DNA from: a virus
Length of the DNA: 48,869 nt
IMG/VR virus record: IMGVR_UViG_3300023174_000248
Location: 1-48,869 of that record
Reading direction: 5' to 3' (one strand)
Shown here: positions 7,128 through 14,182 of the stretch, in pieces
How positions within the stretch are numbered: position 1 is the first letter of the stretch
Layout: each line of letters begins with the position of its first letter
The notes under the pieces: generated by a model
Database searches by the model: none
What the model saw: only the letters and a program-made list of their open reading frames with translations
What the model was told of the DNA's origin: nothing
Program-made: the position numbers and the translations under genes

Positions 7128-7460
7128 ATGGATCACAATTCAAAGTCTGCAACGGGAAACCTCTTCGAACAAGTTGCAGGTGAGCTCGAGGATATTCCGA
7201 AGGTTCCGACCGTTCCCTTTCCCACCGATGAGATCATCCCCCACGCGGGCTTGGAGGTGAACATGGTGGGCGATGAGTGGATCCCAGCCACACAAGTTCT
7301 GTGGCGATCTTGGACAGGTCGGCGGAAGGTGTGGGGAATGGAATACCACGGGCCTGTGTTCAACATTGATCGCGATGATTCGGTTCCTTATGCTGGGAAA
7401 CGTGTGTGTGTCTGTCAAGAGTGTCAGAAGCACGTTTCTCCTGAATCGAAGCCGAACTGA
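7128..7460 (+). CDS. Hypothetical protein, 110 aa
   Basis: An in-frame ATG exists at 7101, but the promoter spacing favours ATG 7128, giving MDHNSKSATGNLFEQVAGEL. An acidic helix is followed by a Pro-rich linker and an aromatic-rich beta region (VLWRSWTGRRKVWGMEYHG). A CVCQECQKH motif near the C terminus could bind zinc together with other residues. No family recognised. Confidence 0.55.
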   Translation: MDHNSKSATGNLFEQVAGELEDIPKVPTVPFPTDEIIPHAGLEVNMVGDEWIPATQVLWRSWTGRRKVWGMEYHGPVFNIDRDDSVPYAGKRVCVCQECQKHVSPESKPN

Positions 7461-7466
7461 GAGAAG

Positions 7467-7495
7467 TGAAAAGCATCTCTGAATAATGGTATGGT
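7467..7495 (+). promoter_or_regulatory. Phage promoter, TGAAAAGC box class
   Basis: TGAAAAGC at 7467-7474, 15 bases, TATGGT at 7490-7495, and exactly 6 bases to ATG 7502. The box is a weaker match (6 of 8) but all spacings equal the consensus. Confidence 0.55.
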
Positions 7496-7501
7496 GATCA
7501 C

Positions 7502-7924
7502 ATGAGGAACCTATACAAAAAAGTGAACTGGCTTCCTGGTGCGAGAGAGGAAAAGAAGGCAATTGCTCCTCTTCATCCTCTACTCGCCGAGCGGAAGATC
7601 GAGGAATACAACAATTCCGCATCCCTCAAGGACGGGCTCATTCCCGGGGCATTGTGGTTCACTCACTATGATCTTCGTGAGGAAGGGAGATATGTTAGGT
7701 GCGGATACTCGCCGCACCCTTTTCCCTACGTTGCTCTCGCTGCTAATGCCTACACCCAAGGAACAATCATTCCTTGTGGATCAACCGCAATCTATCTGGG
7801 GGCAGTGCGACTCGAAGAAGAATCCTCCAAGAAGGCGCTCGTTCGGGTGCTCCGCCACTCCTTTCTCATCGGCGGTCGACAGTACATCACCAACGATATT
7901 GGAAAGTACTTCTATCCAGCATGA
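7502..7924 (+). CDS. SH3-like small protein, 140 aa
   Basis: A basic and helical N terminus (RNLYKKVNWLPGAREEKKA) precedes a beta domain containing YVALAANAYTQGTIIPCGSTAIYLGAV, RVLRHSFLIGGRQYITNDI. The order (strand, Gly turn, hydrophobic strand, R-V-L strand, GG turn, final strand) matches the SH3-like paralogues of this window, fused to a longer N terminus. It starts a four-gene overlapping unit that ends at 8627. Function unknown. Confidence 0.6.
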   Translation: MRNLYKKVNWLPGAREEKKAIAPLHPLLAERKIEEYNNSASLKDGLIPGALWFTHYDLREEGRYVRCGYSPHPFPYVALAANAYTQGTIIPCGSTAIYLGAVRLEEESSKKALVRVLRHSFLIGGRQYITNDIGKYFYPA

Positions 7925-8166
7925 GGTGGTTACGACGCGTCTGGCGGGTTCTCATCGGGAGGCCCCTCCGAGCGTGGAGAAAGCCCGCGATAACCTATAC
8001 GTGCCCGCGGTTCGAGGGCGGAGAACAGGTGCTCTGGCACGACGGATTGTACGTGGTCACACGAATCTCCGTCCGGTGCGCGACGGGAATCGCCCTCTAC
8101 GAGGCGATCGATCAACACGGGCGGATCGCCTCCATCACATCCTGGGAATCTGAGAGATTGACATGA
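7921..8166 (+). CDS. SH3-like small protein with basic N terminus
   Basis: ATG 7921 overlaps the preceding stop (ATGA). The N terminus is strongly basic and amphipathic (RWLRRVWRVLIGRPLRAWRK), followed by a small beta domain (GGEQVLWHDGLYVVTRISV and a final SITSWESERL strand). The N-terminal helix could lie along a membrane surface. Overlap with the next start (8163) indicates coupling. Confidence 0.6.
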   Translation: MRWLRRVWRVLIGRPLRAWRKPAITYTCPRFEGGEQVLWHDGLYVVTRISVRCATGIALYEAIDQHGRIASITSWESERLT

Positions 8167-8501
8167 TAATCTTCACACTAGTAACATGCTTGATCATCAT
8201 TGGGTATGCCGCATACGGTGTTGTTCAAGATCTGCGCGAGCCTCCTGTTGCTGCCCATGATTCTTCGACCGAAGAGATCAATATCGATGTTCACATCGAC
8301 AGAAAGGTTGGAGAGATCCTGATGATGCCTACGACCTCGAGCATCACAGCTAAAGATTATTATTCAGTAATTGTTACCGAATTCGTCGGAGAGGGTTATT
8401 ATAGGGTTCAAACTTTTCACGAACCGCCAAAATCGTTCACGGTGCACACGAGCTGTTTGCACACCCGCGCGGAGATCGTGAGGTTCTCATCTCTCACATG
8501 A
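8163..8501 (+). CDS. Membrane-anchored small beta protein
   Basis: An N-terminal transmembrane helix (IIFTLVTCLIIIGYAAYGVV) is followed by a linker (PVAAHDSSTEEI). The soluble domain contains VGEILMMPTTSS and YYSVIVTEFVGEGYYRVQTF, then a final strand (AEIVRF). It resembles an SH3-like barrel tethered to the membrane and probably facing the periplasm, if the short N terminus stays inside. Overlaps the gene before it by ATGA. Confidence 0.6.
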   Translation: MIIFTLVTCLIIIGYAAYGVVQDLREPPVAAHDSSTEEINIDVHIDRKVGEILMMPTTSSITAKDYYSVIVTEFVGEGYYRVQTFHEPPKSFTVHTSCLHTRAEIVRFSSLT

Positions 8502-8504
8502 AAC

Positions 8505-8627
8505 ATGCTCCAGGAAATTATCGAATCTTTTGTAATCGCATTTGTGTTCTACCTAATCTTTTATCTTCCTGCCAGGTTTCTCATTAAGGAACCTGCTCTC
8601 ACGAAGATAGGAAGGAAGAAGAAGTAG
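8505..8627 (+). CDS. 40-aa membrane miniprotein
   Basis: MLQEIIESFVIAFVFYLIFY is followed by LPARFLIKEPALTKIGRKKK. It has one long hydrophobic helix with a positively charged C terminus, which orients it with the C terminus inside. It begins 3 bases after the previous stop and probably relies on translational coupling. No family recognised. Confidence 0.5.
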   Translation: MLQEIIESFVIAFVFYLIFYLPARFLIKEPALTKIGRKKK

Positions 8628-8872
8628 AACGGGATACGTGCCAGAGGCGTTCGCTGGCTAGCTCCACTGGGAGCGAATAGAAGGGAGATGAACTTCCCAC
8701 CAGTTTCTGTTCCCCGGAATTAAAAGGGGAGGCAACCCAGGATGCCAAAAAGCCGTGAAATTCGGTGCTGGGAAGCGTTCCTCCACGCTGTAAAGTTTTG
8801 ATCAAATAAGATCTTCAGGCGGATAAGCTGCACTCCGCGGAATTGGCCACCGCCGGGTGCAGTGATCTTTTT
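8628..8872 (+). other. Structured intergenic stretch ending in a terminator
   Basis: No gene is evident here. Several hairpins can be drawn: TTCGCT/AGCGAA near 8648-8678, GGGA/TCCC around 8695, AGCGT/ACGCT around 8774-8789, and a long one at the end. It could be an untranslated RNA or a long 3' region. A TGTAAAGT at 8789-8796 lacks a -10 at the right distance and is not taken as a promoter. Confidence 0.35.
8808..8872 (+). terminator. Intrinsic terminator
   Basis: CTGCAC (828-833 of the 8 kb block) pairs with GTGCAG (857-862), with an inner GCGG/CCGC stem. An outer AAGATC/GATCTT pair runs into a TTTTT run at 8868-8872. It closes the 7502-8627 unit just before the next promoter. Confidence 0.6.
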
Positions 8873-8884
8873 GCAAGCATTCAG

Positions 8885-8913
8885 TGTAAATTGTTGTATT
8901 CTCAGTGTATTAT
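8885..8913 (+). promoter_or_regulatory. Phage promoter, TGTAAATT box class
   Basis: TGTAAATT at 8885-8892, 15 bases, TATTAT at 8908-8913. No ATG abuts it. The first start (8967) is 53 bases on, so this transcript has a leader. It sits directly after a terminator. Confidence 0.6.
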
Positions 8914-8966
8914 GTTGATCAAGTTCAGCGGACGCGGAACCACAACAAAATTTTAAGAAGCTATTC

Positions 8967-9047
8967 ATGAACACAAAGAACATTGCAGCTGAAAACAACT
9001 ACAAGTCTTGCTCGTGGGACCGGCGTTTCGCGCCTCGAGGCATGTGA
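8967..9047 (+). CDS. Possible 26-aa miniprotein
   Basis: A short frame MNTKNIAAENNYKSCSWDRR then FAPRGM ends in TGATG, where the next start begins, so it sits in an overlapping chain of three frames (8967, 9047, 9126). The peptide is polar and basic. The chain and the promoter upstream are the only support. Confidence 0.3.
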   Translation: MNTKNIAAENNYKSCSWDRRFAPRGM

Positions 9048-9139
9048 TGGTAACCTTAAACCTCTTCGTTCTAGGATTTGCTAACTTTCTTTTCTCTCTT
9101 CTGGTGAAGGCGATATTTAATCCAAGTGAAGCTGGTTGA
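9047..9139 (+). CDS. 30-aa membrane miniprotein
   Basis: MVTLNLFVLGFANFLFSLLV then KAIFNPSEAG forms one hydrophobic helix with a short polar tail. The start shares its first base with the preceding stop (TGATG), and the end overlaps the DUF5522-like gene by 14 bases. This gives it better support than an isolated short frame. Confidence 0.4.
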   Translation: MVTLNLFVLGFANFLFSLLVKAIFNPSEAG

Positions 9140-9332
9140 AGGTGTTGATTTCTATTGGGAGTGTGGACTCATGGTTCTCACTCCCAATTTTCTTTTACTG
9201 CGTGGGAAATGTTGCAACAGCGGCTGCAGGCACTGCCCTTATCACGATGAGGAGATCAATCCTGATGGAACTAAGAACAACATTGCGAGAGTGATCAACA
9301 CTAATCTTGGGAAGGCAATTTCAGGAGGATGA
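9126..9332 (+). CDS. DUF5522-like Cys-rich protein
   Basis: The protein reads VDFYWECGLMVLTPNFLLLR and then GKCCNSGCRHCPY. The aromatic/Glu/Gly opening, the LLLRG strand and the CC..GCRHCPY cluster are the hallmarks of a small family of unknown function (recalled as DUF5522) found in bacteria and phages. The clustered Cys and His suggest metal binding. The start is a GTG. The gene ends just before the RtcB promoter. Confidence 0.75.
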   Translation: MKLVEGVDFYWECGLMVLTPNFLLLRGKCCNSGCRHCPYHDEEINPDGTKNNIARVINTNLGKAISGG

Positions 9333-9333
9333 G

Positions 9334-9362
9334 TGCAAAGTGCCTCCCCGGTGTTATAAGGT
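9334..9362 (+). promoter_or_regulatory. Phage promoter for rtcB
   Basis: TGCAAAGT at 9334-9341, 15 bases, TAAGGT at 9357-9362 (TATAAGGT), 6 bases, ATG 9369. This is a perfect example of the class, with the box starting 35 bases before the start codon and no room for a ribosome site on the mRNA. Confidence 0.8.
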
Positions 9363-9368
9363 GGAGGC

Positions 9369-10589
9369 ATGGAAGTTATCGCAGATCCCAATCACAAGCC
9401 CGTCAAGATGTGGGTTGAAGGTGTTCCCGTTGAAATTGAGGCTGTGAATCAGCTGAAGCACACGGCAGCCCTTCCCTTCGTTTGGCCGCATGTTGCGGTG
9501 ATGCCGGATGTTCACGTTGGCATGGGTGCAACGGTTGGATCCGTTGTTCCCACGATCGGTGCAATCGTTCCCGCTGCGGTTGGGGTTGATATCGGTTGTG
9601 GCATGTGCGCGGTGAGAACCTCTCTTACTTCTCACGACCTTCCCGGTAATTTCTCACATGTTCGTGCAATGATCGAGAAGCTCGTTCCCCACGGCCGCAC
9701 AGATAACGGTGGTGTGAATGATCGAGGCAGATGGAAGAATGTTCCAGAGGCAATCGCGCGTGCCTGGGAAGCCGAGCTAGCTGAAGGTTGGAACCTCATC
9801 CTCGCAAAGCATCCGAAGCTTCACGGGCGGAGCGGAGCAACTGCGGAGCATCTCGGCACGCTCGGCACGGGAAACCACTTCATCGAGTTGTGCCTCGATG
9901 AATCCGATAATGTGTGGATCATGCTTCACTCAGGTTCCCGCGGCGTGGGAAACAGGATCGGATCCTACTTCATCGAGAAGGCAAAGGAGGAGATGGAGCG
10001 ATGGTTCATCAACCTTCCTAATGCAGATCTGGCATACCTTTCTGAGGGTTCTCAGTACTTCTCCGATTACGTTGAGGCGGTTGGATGGGCTCAGAAGTAC
10101 GCTGAAATTAATCGCATCACGATGCTAAATGCAACGATCTCCGCAGTGAAGGCGAGCATCTCCAAGAAGTTTGAGCTCACTGAGGAGGCAGTTAATTGCC
10201 ACCACAACTACATCTCAAAAGAAAATCACTTCGGAAAGAACGTTTGGATTACCCGCAAGGGAGCGGTTTCCGCCAGAGAACATCAGTTCGGCATCATCCC
10301 AGGTTCGATGGGAACGCGCTCTTACATCGTGAAAGGCAAGGGCAATAAGGAGTCGCTCTGCTCTTGTTCCCACGGCGCGGGTCGGAAGATGAGCAGAAAC
10401 GAGGCGTCTCGAACGTTCACCCTCGCTGATCACAGGGCGGCAACCGTGGGCGTTGAGTGCAGGAAGGACAAGGAAGTGATCGATGAAACGCCCGGCGCAT
10501 ACAAGGATATTGATAACGTGATCGCTGCACAGGCAGATCTCGTTGAAGTTGTTCATACGTTGAAGCAGTTCATCTGCGTGAAAGGTTGA
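9369..10589 (+). CDS. rtcB: RNA-splicing ligase RtcB
   Basis: RtcB joins RNA 2',3'-cyclic-phosphate (or 3'-phosphate) ends to 5'-OH ends using GTP and Mn2+. Its 406 residues match the usual bacterial length. Visible motifs are PDVHVGMGATVGSV, GVDIGCGM with metal-binding Cys77, LGTGNHFIEL, HSGSRGVGN, and CSHGAGRKMSR. In the last, His335 corresponds to the guanylylated histidine. In phages it can repair tRNAs cut in the anticodon loop by host defence nucleases. The window also encodes several tRNAs and a cyclic-phosphate-type receiver protein. It heads a unit with membrane and small proteins. Confidence 0.95.
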   Translation: MEVIADPNHKPVKMWVEGVPVEIEAVNQLKHTAALPFVWPHVAVMPDVHVGMGATVGSVVPTIGAIVPAAVGVDIGCGMCAVRTSLTSHDLPGNFSHVRAMIEKLVPHGRTDNGGVNDRGRWKNVPEAIARAWEAELAEGWNLILAKHPKLHGRSGATAEHLGTLGTGNHFIELCLDESDNVWIMLHSGSRGVGNRIGSYFIEKAKEEMERWFINLPNADLAYLSEGSQYFSDYVEAVGWAQKYAEINRITMLNATISAVKASISKKFELTEEAVNCHHNYISKENHFGKNVWITRKGAVSAREHQFGIIPGSMGTRSYIVKGKGNKESLCSCSHGAGRKMSRNEASRTFTLADHRAATVGVECRKDKEVIDETPGAYKDIDNVIAAQADLVEVVHTLKQFICVKG

Positions 10590-10593
10590 CAAC

Positions 10594-10773
10594 ATGAGTT
10601 TCGATGATTTTGTAATGATGATTCTCGCAGGGATTTCCCTCTTCGGGTTCCTCCACGTCTCTCGTAAGTTCATACAGCTCCACCAAGCCTACCACAAGGT
10701 GAAGGCCATCGATGAGTTCCATGCGCAGAAGCACCGTCCCAACTACTTCGGCGTCAGTCCAGATGCTGAGTAA
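10594..10773 (+). CDS. 59-aa membrane protein
   Basis: Four bases after rtcB, MSFDDFVMMILAGISLFGFL is followed by HVSRKFIQLHQAYHKVKAID and a polar tail. One transmembrane helix is followed by a basic amphipathic helix. Its end overlaps the next start by 11 bases. No family recognised. Confidence 0.55.
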   Translation: MSFDDFVMMILAGISLFGFLHVSRKFIQLHQAYHKVKAIDEFHAQKHRPNYFGVSPDAE

Positions 10774-10996
10774 TCGTTTAATGTTCATCGGCATTCTCTT
10801 CTATACACTTTACGTGCTCGCAGCGGCATGCACCGCCTGGACTTCTCAAGTGATCTTCTACGCACATCTAGAAGCTCATCCATCCACCCGTGAACGTGGT
10901 CTCGGGTGGATTGCCTGGCCGCTGGGTGTGCTCATCGGCATCACGTGGCCTATCACAATCCCAATCGCGATCATCATCGCAGGAGTTACGAAGTGA
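10763..10996 (+). CDS. Membrane protein with two to three helices
   Basis: The first in-frame ATG of the hydrophobic part is 10763 (MLSNRLMFIGILFYTLYVLA); 10781 is an alternative. The sequence has helices at about 6-27 and a C-terminal pair around IAWPLGVLIGITWPITIPIA. A short loop (YAHLEAHPSTRERGLG) separates them. It overlaps the genes on both sides, GTGA at 10993. Function unknown; a holin-like role is possible but unsupported. Confidence 0.55.
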   Translation: MLSNRLMFIGILFYTLYVLAAACTAWTSQVIFYAHLEAHPSTRERGLGWIAWPLGVLIGITWPITIPIAIIIAGVTK

Positions 10997-11244
10997 AAGA
11001 ATTTAGAGTTTCAAAAGAGTTAATTACTAATGAAGATAGAGCAGAAGCTGCATGCTTTTATTTCCATTCTCTTACAGGTCTACAAAAAGACTGGGTTGAG
11101 AAGGGTATTTGCGAGGAAAGCATGGATCCCGATGCAGTTGCCCTCTCTTGTGTCATTGCAAAAGTTCGAAGACATGCATATCGAGAGGGCTTTCTCGCTG
11201 GTACTGCAGCTCTCGTAAAAGCAACAGAGAAAGTTAAAAAATAG
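10993..11244 (+). CDS. Helical hypothetical protein, 83 aa
   Basis: GTG 10993 overlaps the previous stop and begins KEFRVSKELITNEDRAEAAC. The body is helical (YREGFLAGTAALVKATEKV at the end, resembling the YREGF..G....A helix of several phage hypotheticals). No catalytic motif is seen. Confidence 0.55.
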   Translation: MKEFRVSKELITNEDRAEAACFYFHSLTGLQKDWVEKGICEESMDPDAVALSCVIAKVRRHAYREGFLAGTAALVKATEKVKK

Positions 11245-11247
11245 ATC

Positions 11248-11520
11248 ATGAACAAGCATCTGGATCACTGGGCCTGGGTTCGCACAAATAAAGGCAAGAG
11301 CCTTCACTGTGTTCCAGGTGTTCTCAATGAGTCGGGCTCATGGCCCGACTCATTTCTGGAGGATCCTGGAATGGAGGCTTTTGCCTTGTGCGGCCGTCTG
11401 GCCAAATTCTATCCTCCTGGCATCTTTACTCGAATACATGCTCCACGGTGTGCTTCATGCTGTGATGCCCTTGGGTTGCAACACGGCTATGGAACTCCAC
11501 GAAATGATAACTATATATAA
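11248..11520 (+). CDS. Small zinc-finger-like phage protein
   Basis: HWAWVRTNKGKSLHCVPG opens the protein, ALCGRLAKFYPPG lies in the middle, and APRCASCCDALG with GYGTPRNDN closes it. The pattern (aromatic, His, C, then CG, then RC..CC) resembles a widespread small phage protein that probably folds around one zinc. The start lies 3 bases after the previous stop. Function unknown. Confidence 0.6.
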   Translation: MNKHLDHWAWVRTNKGKSLHCVPGVLNESGSWPDSFLEDPGMEAFALCGRLAKFYPPGIFTRIHAPRCASCCDALGLQHGYGTPRNDNYI

Positions 11521-11539
11521 TTATGTGTGAGGTACAACT

Positions 11540-11779
11540 ATGAAGATGGAAGAAGCCCCTGAAAAACTTGTCGAATCTGTTGCAGAAGGCATGTGGTGCC
11601 TCATCAGAGATGTTTGGGAACATGACTGGAATTGGTGCATCAAGAACGACCCTGCCACTGCGGATGAACTTCGATACAGGGCCCGATGTTCTATAGTTCG
11701 TGCAGCCATTCCTCATCACAATGATTCACCTGTAGCTCTAGATCTTGCCTTTAAAAAGGCATTCGTGGAGGGATCGTGA
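11540..11779 (+). CDS. Helical hypothetical protein, 79 aa
   Basis: A GAGG ribosome site precedes ATG 11540. The protein is a run of amphipathic helices (EAPEKLVESVAEGMWCLIRD, then ALDLAFKKAFVEGS). Trp-rich segments (VWEHDWNWCI) are notable. A perfect TATAAT at 11516-11521 lies upstream without a recognisable box, so it may also be transcribed separately. No family recognised. Confidence 0.55.
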   Translation: MKMEEAPEKLVESVAEGMWCLIRDVWEHDWNWCIKNDPATADELRYRARCSIVRAAIPHHNDSPVALDLAFKKAFVEGS

Positions 11780-11859
11780 TGGATCATCCCTCACTCGCAC
11801 TGTGGATCGTTGCTGGTTTAGCCATTCTGGTCCTCTTTGTTCATCGCATGAAACCATAA
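11779..11859 (+). CDS. 26-aa membrane miniprotein
   Basis: The start shares a base with the previous stop (TGATG at 11777-11781). MDHPSLALWIVAGLAILVLF then VHRMKP is one transmembrane helix with a basic end. The next promoter box begins at the base after the stop, so this compact packing supports a real gene. Confidence 0.45.
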   Translation: MDHPSLALWIVAGLAILVLFVHRMKP

Positions 11860-11888
11860 TGCAAAGTTGGTCCATGCGTGTGTAGGAT
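11860..11888 (+). promoter_or_regulatory. Phage promoter, TGCAAAGT box class
   Basis: TGCAAAGT at 11860-11867, 15 bases, TAGGAT at 11883-11888, 6 bases, ATG 11895. The spacing is an exact match to the consensus. Confidence 0.75.
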
Positions 11889-11894
11889 GAGGTC

Positions 11895-12152
11895 ATGCCA
11901 CTAATCATCGTGATTTTTGTTGCCCTGATTATTTCATTCCTCTTCCCGAAGTTAGCACAGGCTCTTGCCTGGTTCCTCACTCTCGCCTTTATTATCCCCT
12001 TCTGTACGTTTGGTATTGGCTCTTTTGCATGGGCTGTTGCCAACATCTTTACGGGTACGGCCTTTTGGGGATGGCACGGCTGGTGGGGGTTCTGCATGTT
12101 TATTGGTTTTCCCATTGGGCTCGCCGCGGCTTGGTGGATTCACACGGATTGA
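11895..12152 (+). CDS. Membrane protein, 85 aa
   Basis: It is nearly all hydrophobic, with helices at about 2-17, 24-52 and 58-81, separated by short Gly/Trp-rich turns (GTAFWGWHGWWGFC). Probably three transmembrane segments. It is the first gene after a leaderless-type promoter. No family recognised. Confidence 0.6.
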   Translation: MPLIIVIFVALIISFLFPKLAQALAWFLTLAFIIPFCTFGIGSFAWAVANIFTGTAFWGWHGWWGFCMFIGFPIGLAAAWWIHTD

Positions 12153-12159
12153 GGTTCAC

Positions 12160-12468
12160 ATGATGATACGAATGCGTGAACTGAAACCGGGCGATCTCAT
12201 CGCGATCGATCCGATGGGCATCGCGAAACCTCTCCACAGGGAGAACATCAAGTACGATCTCTACTTCGTGTTCGATGTGCAACACGATGGGCGCTCGCGG
12301 TTCGAGAGATCATACACGATCCGCACCCTCACCACCGTGAACGGAGCACCACACATCCAGGAGTTCACCAACAATCATGGTGCCCCCTTCACCGATCGGT
12401 GCATCCCCCTGCAGTTCCAGGGAGCCCATCTCTACCTATCAGATTCCATCCCAGAATATTCAGAATAA
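12160..12468 (+). CDS. SH3-like small beta protein
   Basis: A GAGG site precedes ATG 12160. The protein opens with MRELKPGDLIAIDPMG, the closest match in the window to the 2015-2209 protein (PGDVVAVDP). It continues with YDLYFVFDVQHDG and several further strands. It belongs to the SH3-like group but is longer (102 aa). Co-transcribed with the membrane protein before it. Confidence 0.6.
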   Translation: MMIRMRELKPGDLIAIDPMGIAKPLHRENIKYDLYFVFDVQHDGRSRFERSYTIRTLTTVNGAPHIQEFTNNHGAPFTDRCIPLQFQGAHLYLSDSIPEYSE

Positions 12469-12534
12469 TGGGGCGGGTGGATTACCCATGGGGATCCTCC
12501 GATTAATCCTGTGAGATCGCAGATGATCTTTCTG

Positions 12535-12563
12535 TGCAAAGTGCACCCGGGAGATGGTATCCT
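12535..12563 (+). promoter_or_regulatory. Phage promoter, TGCAAAGT box class
   Basis: TGCAAAGT at 12535-12542, 15 bases, TATCCT at 12558-12563. A short 18-codon frame starts at ATG 12568. The main gene starts at 12599 behind a GAGG site, so this promoter serves a short-leader mRNA. Confidence 0.65.
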
Positions 12564-12598
12564 ATAGATGTTCAACCCCCAACGTTCTCGAGGTTATC

Positions 12599-12937
12599 AT
12601 GATTCGCGAATGCATCCACTGTGAAGGCACCTTCGATACCGATTCCCCTGCGAAGAAGCGCGCTGGTGGGCGCATCAACGAGTGCCCCGAGTGCACCGGC
12701 GAGGATGTTCCCCGTTACCTCGGCGTGGCATCGGGCGATGGCAAGATGGCATCGATTGCGATCCTCTCTTTTGGCAATGCCAAGGAACGTGAAGCGTACA
12801 AGTCATTTTGGGCCAACAACTCCGGCCTTCACAAAGGTAAATCCTGCCAACTCGGTTCCCATCTCTCCACGGATCCTGGTATTAAGTTCCGTACCGTTAC
12901 TCAATCCGGGGCTATGAATCACAAGGGCAAGCTATAG
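12599..12937 (+). CDS. Zinc-ribbon protein, 112 aa
   Basis: The first 40 residues form a zinc ribbon: MIRECIHCEGTF (CxxC) and INECPECTGEDV (CxxC). The rest (YLGVASGDGKMASIAILSF, then a Lys-rich C terminus) has a strand-helix pattern without recognised motifs. The frame opens at 12554 inside the promoter, so 12599 is preferred. Possibly a nucleic acid-binding protein. Confidence 0.6.
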   Translation: MIRECIHCEGTFDTDSPAKKRAGGRINECPECTGEDVPRYLGVASGDGKMASIAILSFGNAKEREAYKSFWANNSGLHKGKSCQLGSHLSTDPGIKFRTVTQSGAMNHKGKL

Positions 12938-12944
12938 TTATGGC

Positions 12945-14138
12945 ATGCCCATAAAGATCAAGAAGAGCTCTAAGTACACCGGCGGAACCATCAAGGCTCG
13001 GGCCAGCGCCCTGGGTGTTGGTGGTTTCATTTTGATGCTTGCATGTTCATCTGATAGGTACCTCGAGCCCGTTCAAGTGAACCCAGAAGGAACGGGATTT
13101 CAACTGGCCAAATCACACAGGGCCTTCGAGGTGTGGGGTTTCAACTACTTCAGGCGGCCGAGCACCTCAGATACAACTGAGCTGATACTTGAGGAGTATT
13201 GGGACGATTATTCGCTTGTTCTCGCAGATCTTCAGGAGATGAAGGATCTCGGTGCAAACACTGTGAGGATCCACCTGCAGTTCGGAAAGTTCTTTCCCAA
13301 CAGCAACCTTGTCCCAGATTCCACACAGCTAGGCCATCTGCAACAGTTCGTTTCGATGGCAGAGGAAGTTGGCCTGTACGTGCAGATCACCGGGCTCGGA
13401 TGCTACTACACATCCGTGAATCCCGTTTGGTACATGGCTCTTGACGAGGCCTCGAGGCTCACCGCTCAGGAAACGTTCTGGAGCACTATATCCTCTGCAC
13501 TCAGCGGAAGAAACGCTGTTTTTGCATATGATCTGATCAATGAGCCTGCGTTGCCTGGTGCAGGAGAAACGCGCACGAACTGGCTCACAGATGATAACTT
13601 TGGTGGTTCCTACTACGTGCAGTACATCGCTCTCTCCCTCAATGGCAGAACCCCCACACAGATATCTAAGGCGTTCTTCGATAGGATGGCTGCAGCGATA
13701 CGCCAGCACGATCAGAAAACTCTTATCACAACGGGCATCATACCGATCACGAAAGGCTGGTTCTACGGTGGTGGAACTGATGCCAGCCTCGATTTTGTAG
13801 ATTTCCACTACTACCCAACTACCGCCGAGATGGAGGCCCAGATAACGGAGCTCAACTCCCTGCGGGTAACCTACGGAAAACCCGTAACTGTGGGAGAAAC
13901 TTCCAACTTGTTCGTGGGCGGCCCTCAGCTGAAATACTTCATCGATCAAACCTATCAATCTACCAATGGGTACTGCGCTCACTACTGGGGCTGGCGCCCT
14001 GAGGAGTACGAAGGAGTCCCGGGCATCATTCCTGCCATCGTGAGGAATCTTCTCAACGGATGGCGTTCTTGGGCTCCTCTGTTCCGTGCTCCCGCCGGGA
14101 ACGAACTGAAGTATTTTTTGTCTGGGAAGTTCATGTAA
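12945..14138 (+). CDS. Lipoprotein GH5-like glycoside hydrolase
   Basis: A hydrophobic segment ends in the lipobox LMLAC (Cys34), so the mature protein is predicted to be lipid-anchored and outside the cytoplasm. The rest is a TIM-barrel of the GH5 cellulase/mannanase clan. GANTVRIHLQFGKF forms an early strand. AYDLINEP holds the acid/base Glu200. DFVDFHYYP is a substrate-site strand. VTVGETS holds the nucleophile Glu318. The substrate would be a beta-linked glucan or mannan, for example capsule or extracellular polysaccharide. TATAGT ends 6 bases before the ATG, so it may have its own leaderless promoter, but with no box. A lipid-anchored glycosidase is unusual in a phage. Confidence 0.85.
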   Translation: MPIKIKKSSKYTGGTIKARASALGVGGFILMLACSSDRYLEPVQVNPEGTGFQLAKSHRAFEVWGFNYFRRPSTSDTTELILEEYWDDYSLVLADLQEMKDLGANTVRIHLQFGKFFPNSNLVPDSTQLGHLQQFVSMAEEVGLYVQITGLGCYYTSVNPVWYMALDEASRLTAQETFWSTISSALSGRNAVFAYDLINEPALPGAGETRTNWLTDDNFGGSYYVQYIALSLNGRTPTQISKAFFDRMAAAIRQHDQKTLITTGIIPITKGWFYGGGTDASLDFVDFHYYPTTAEMEAQITELNSLRVTYGKPVTVGETSNLFVGGPQLKYFIDQTYQSTNGYCAHYWGWRPEEYEGVPGIIPAIVRNLLNGWRSWAPLFRAPAGNELKYFLSGKFM

Positions 14139-14146
14139 GAGCCGCG

Positions 14147-14175
14147 TGCAAAGTTGTGGCATCTCGGTTTATGAT
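14147..14175 (+). promoter_or_regulatory. Phage promoter, TGCAAAGT box class
   Basis: TGCAAAGT at 14147-14154, 15 bases, TATGAT at 14170-14175, then 7 bases to ATG 14183. It lies 8 bases after the GH5 stop codon. Confidence 0.75.
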
Positions 14176-14182
14176 GAGGTTA

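Noticed and set aside
8789-8796. TGTAAAGT as a further promoter box
   Set aside because: The hexamer 15 bases downstream is TCTTCA, not TANNNT, and it lies inside a hairpin-rich region.
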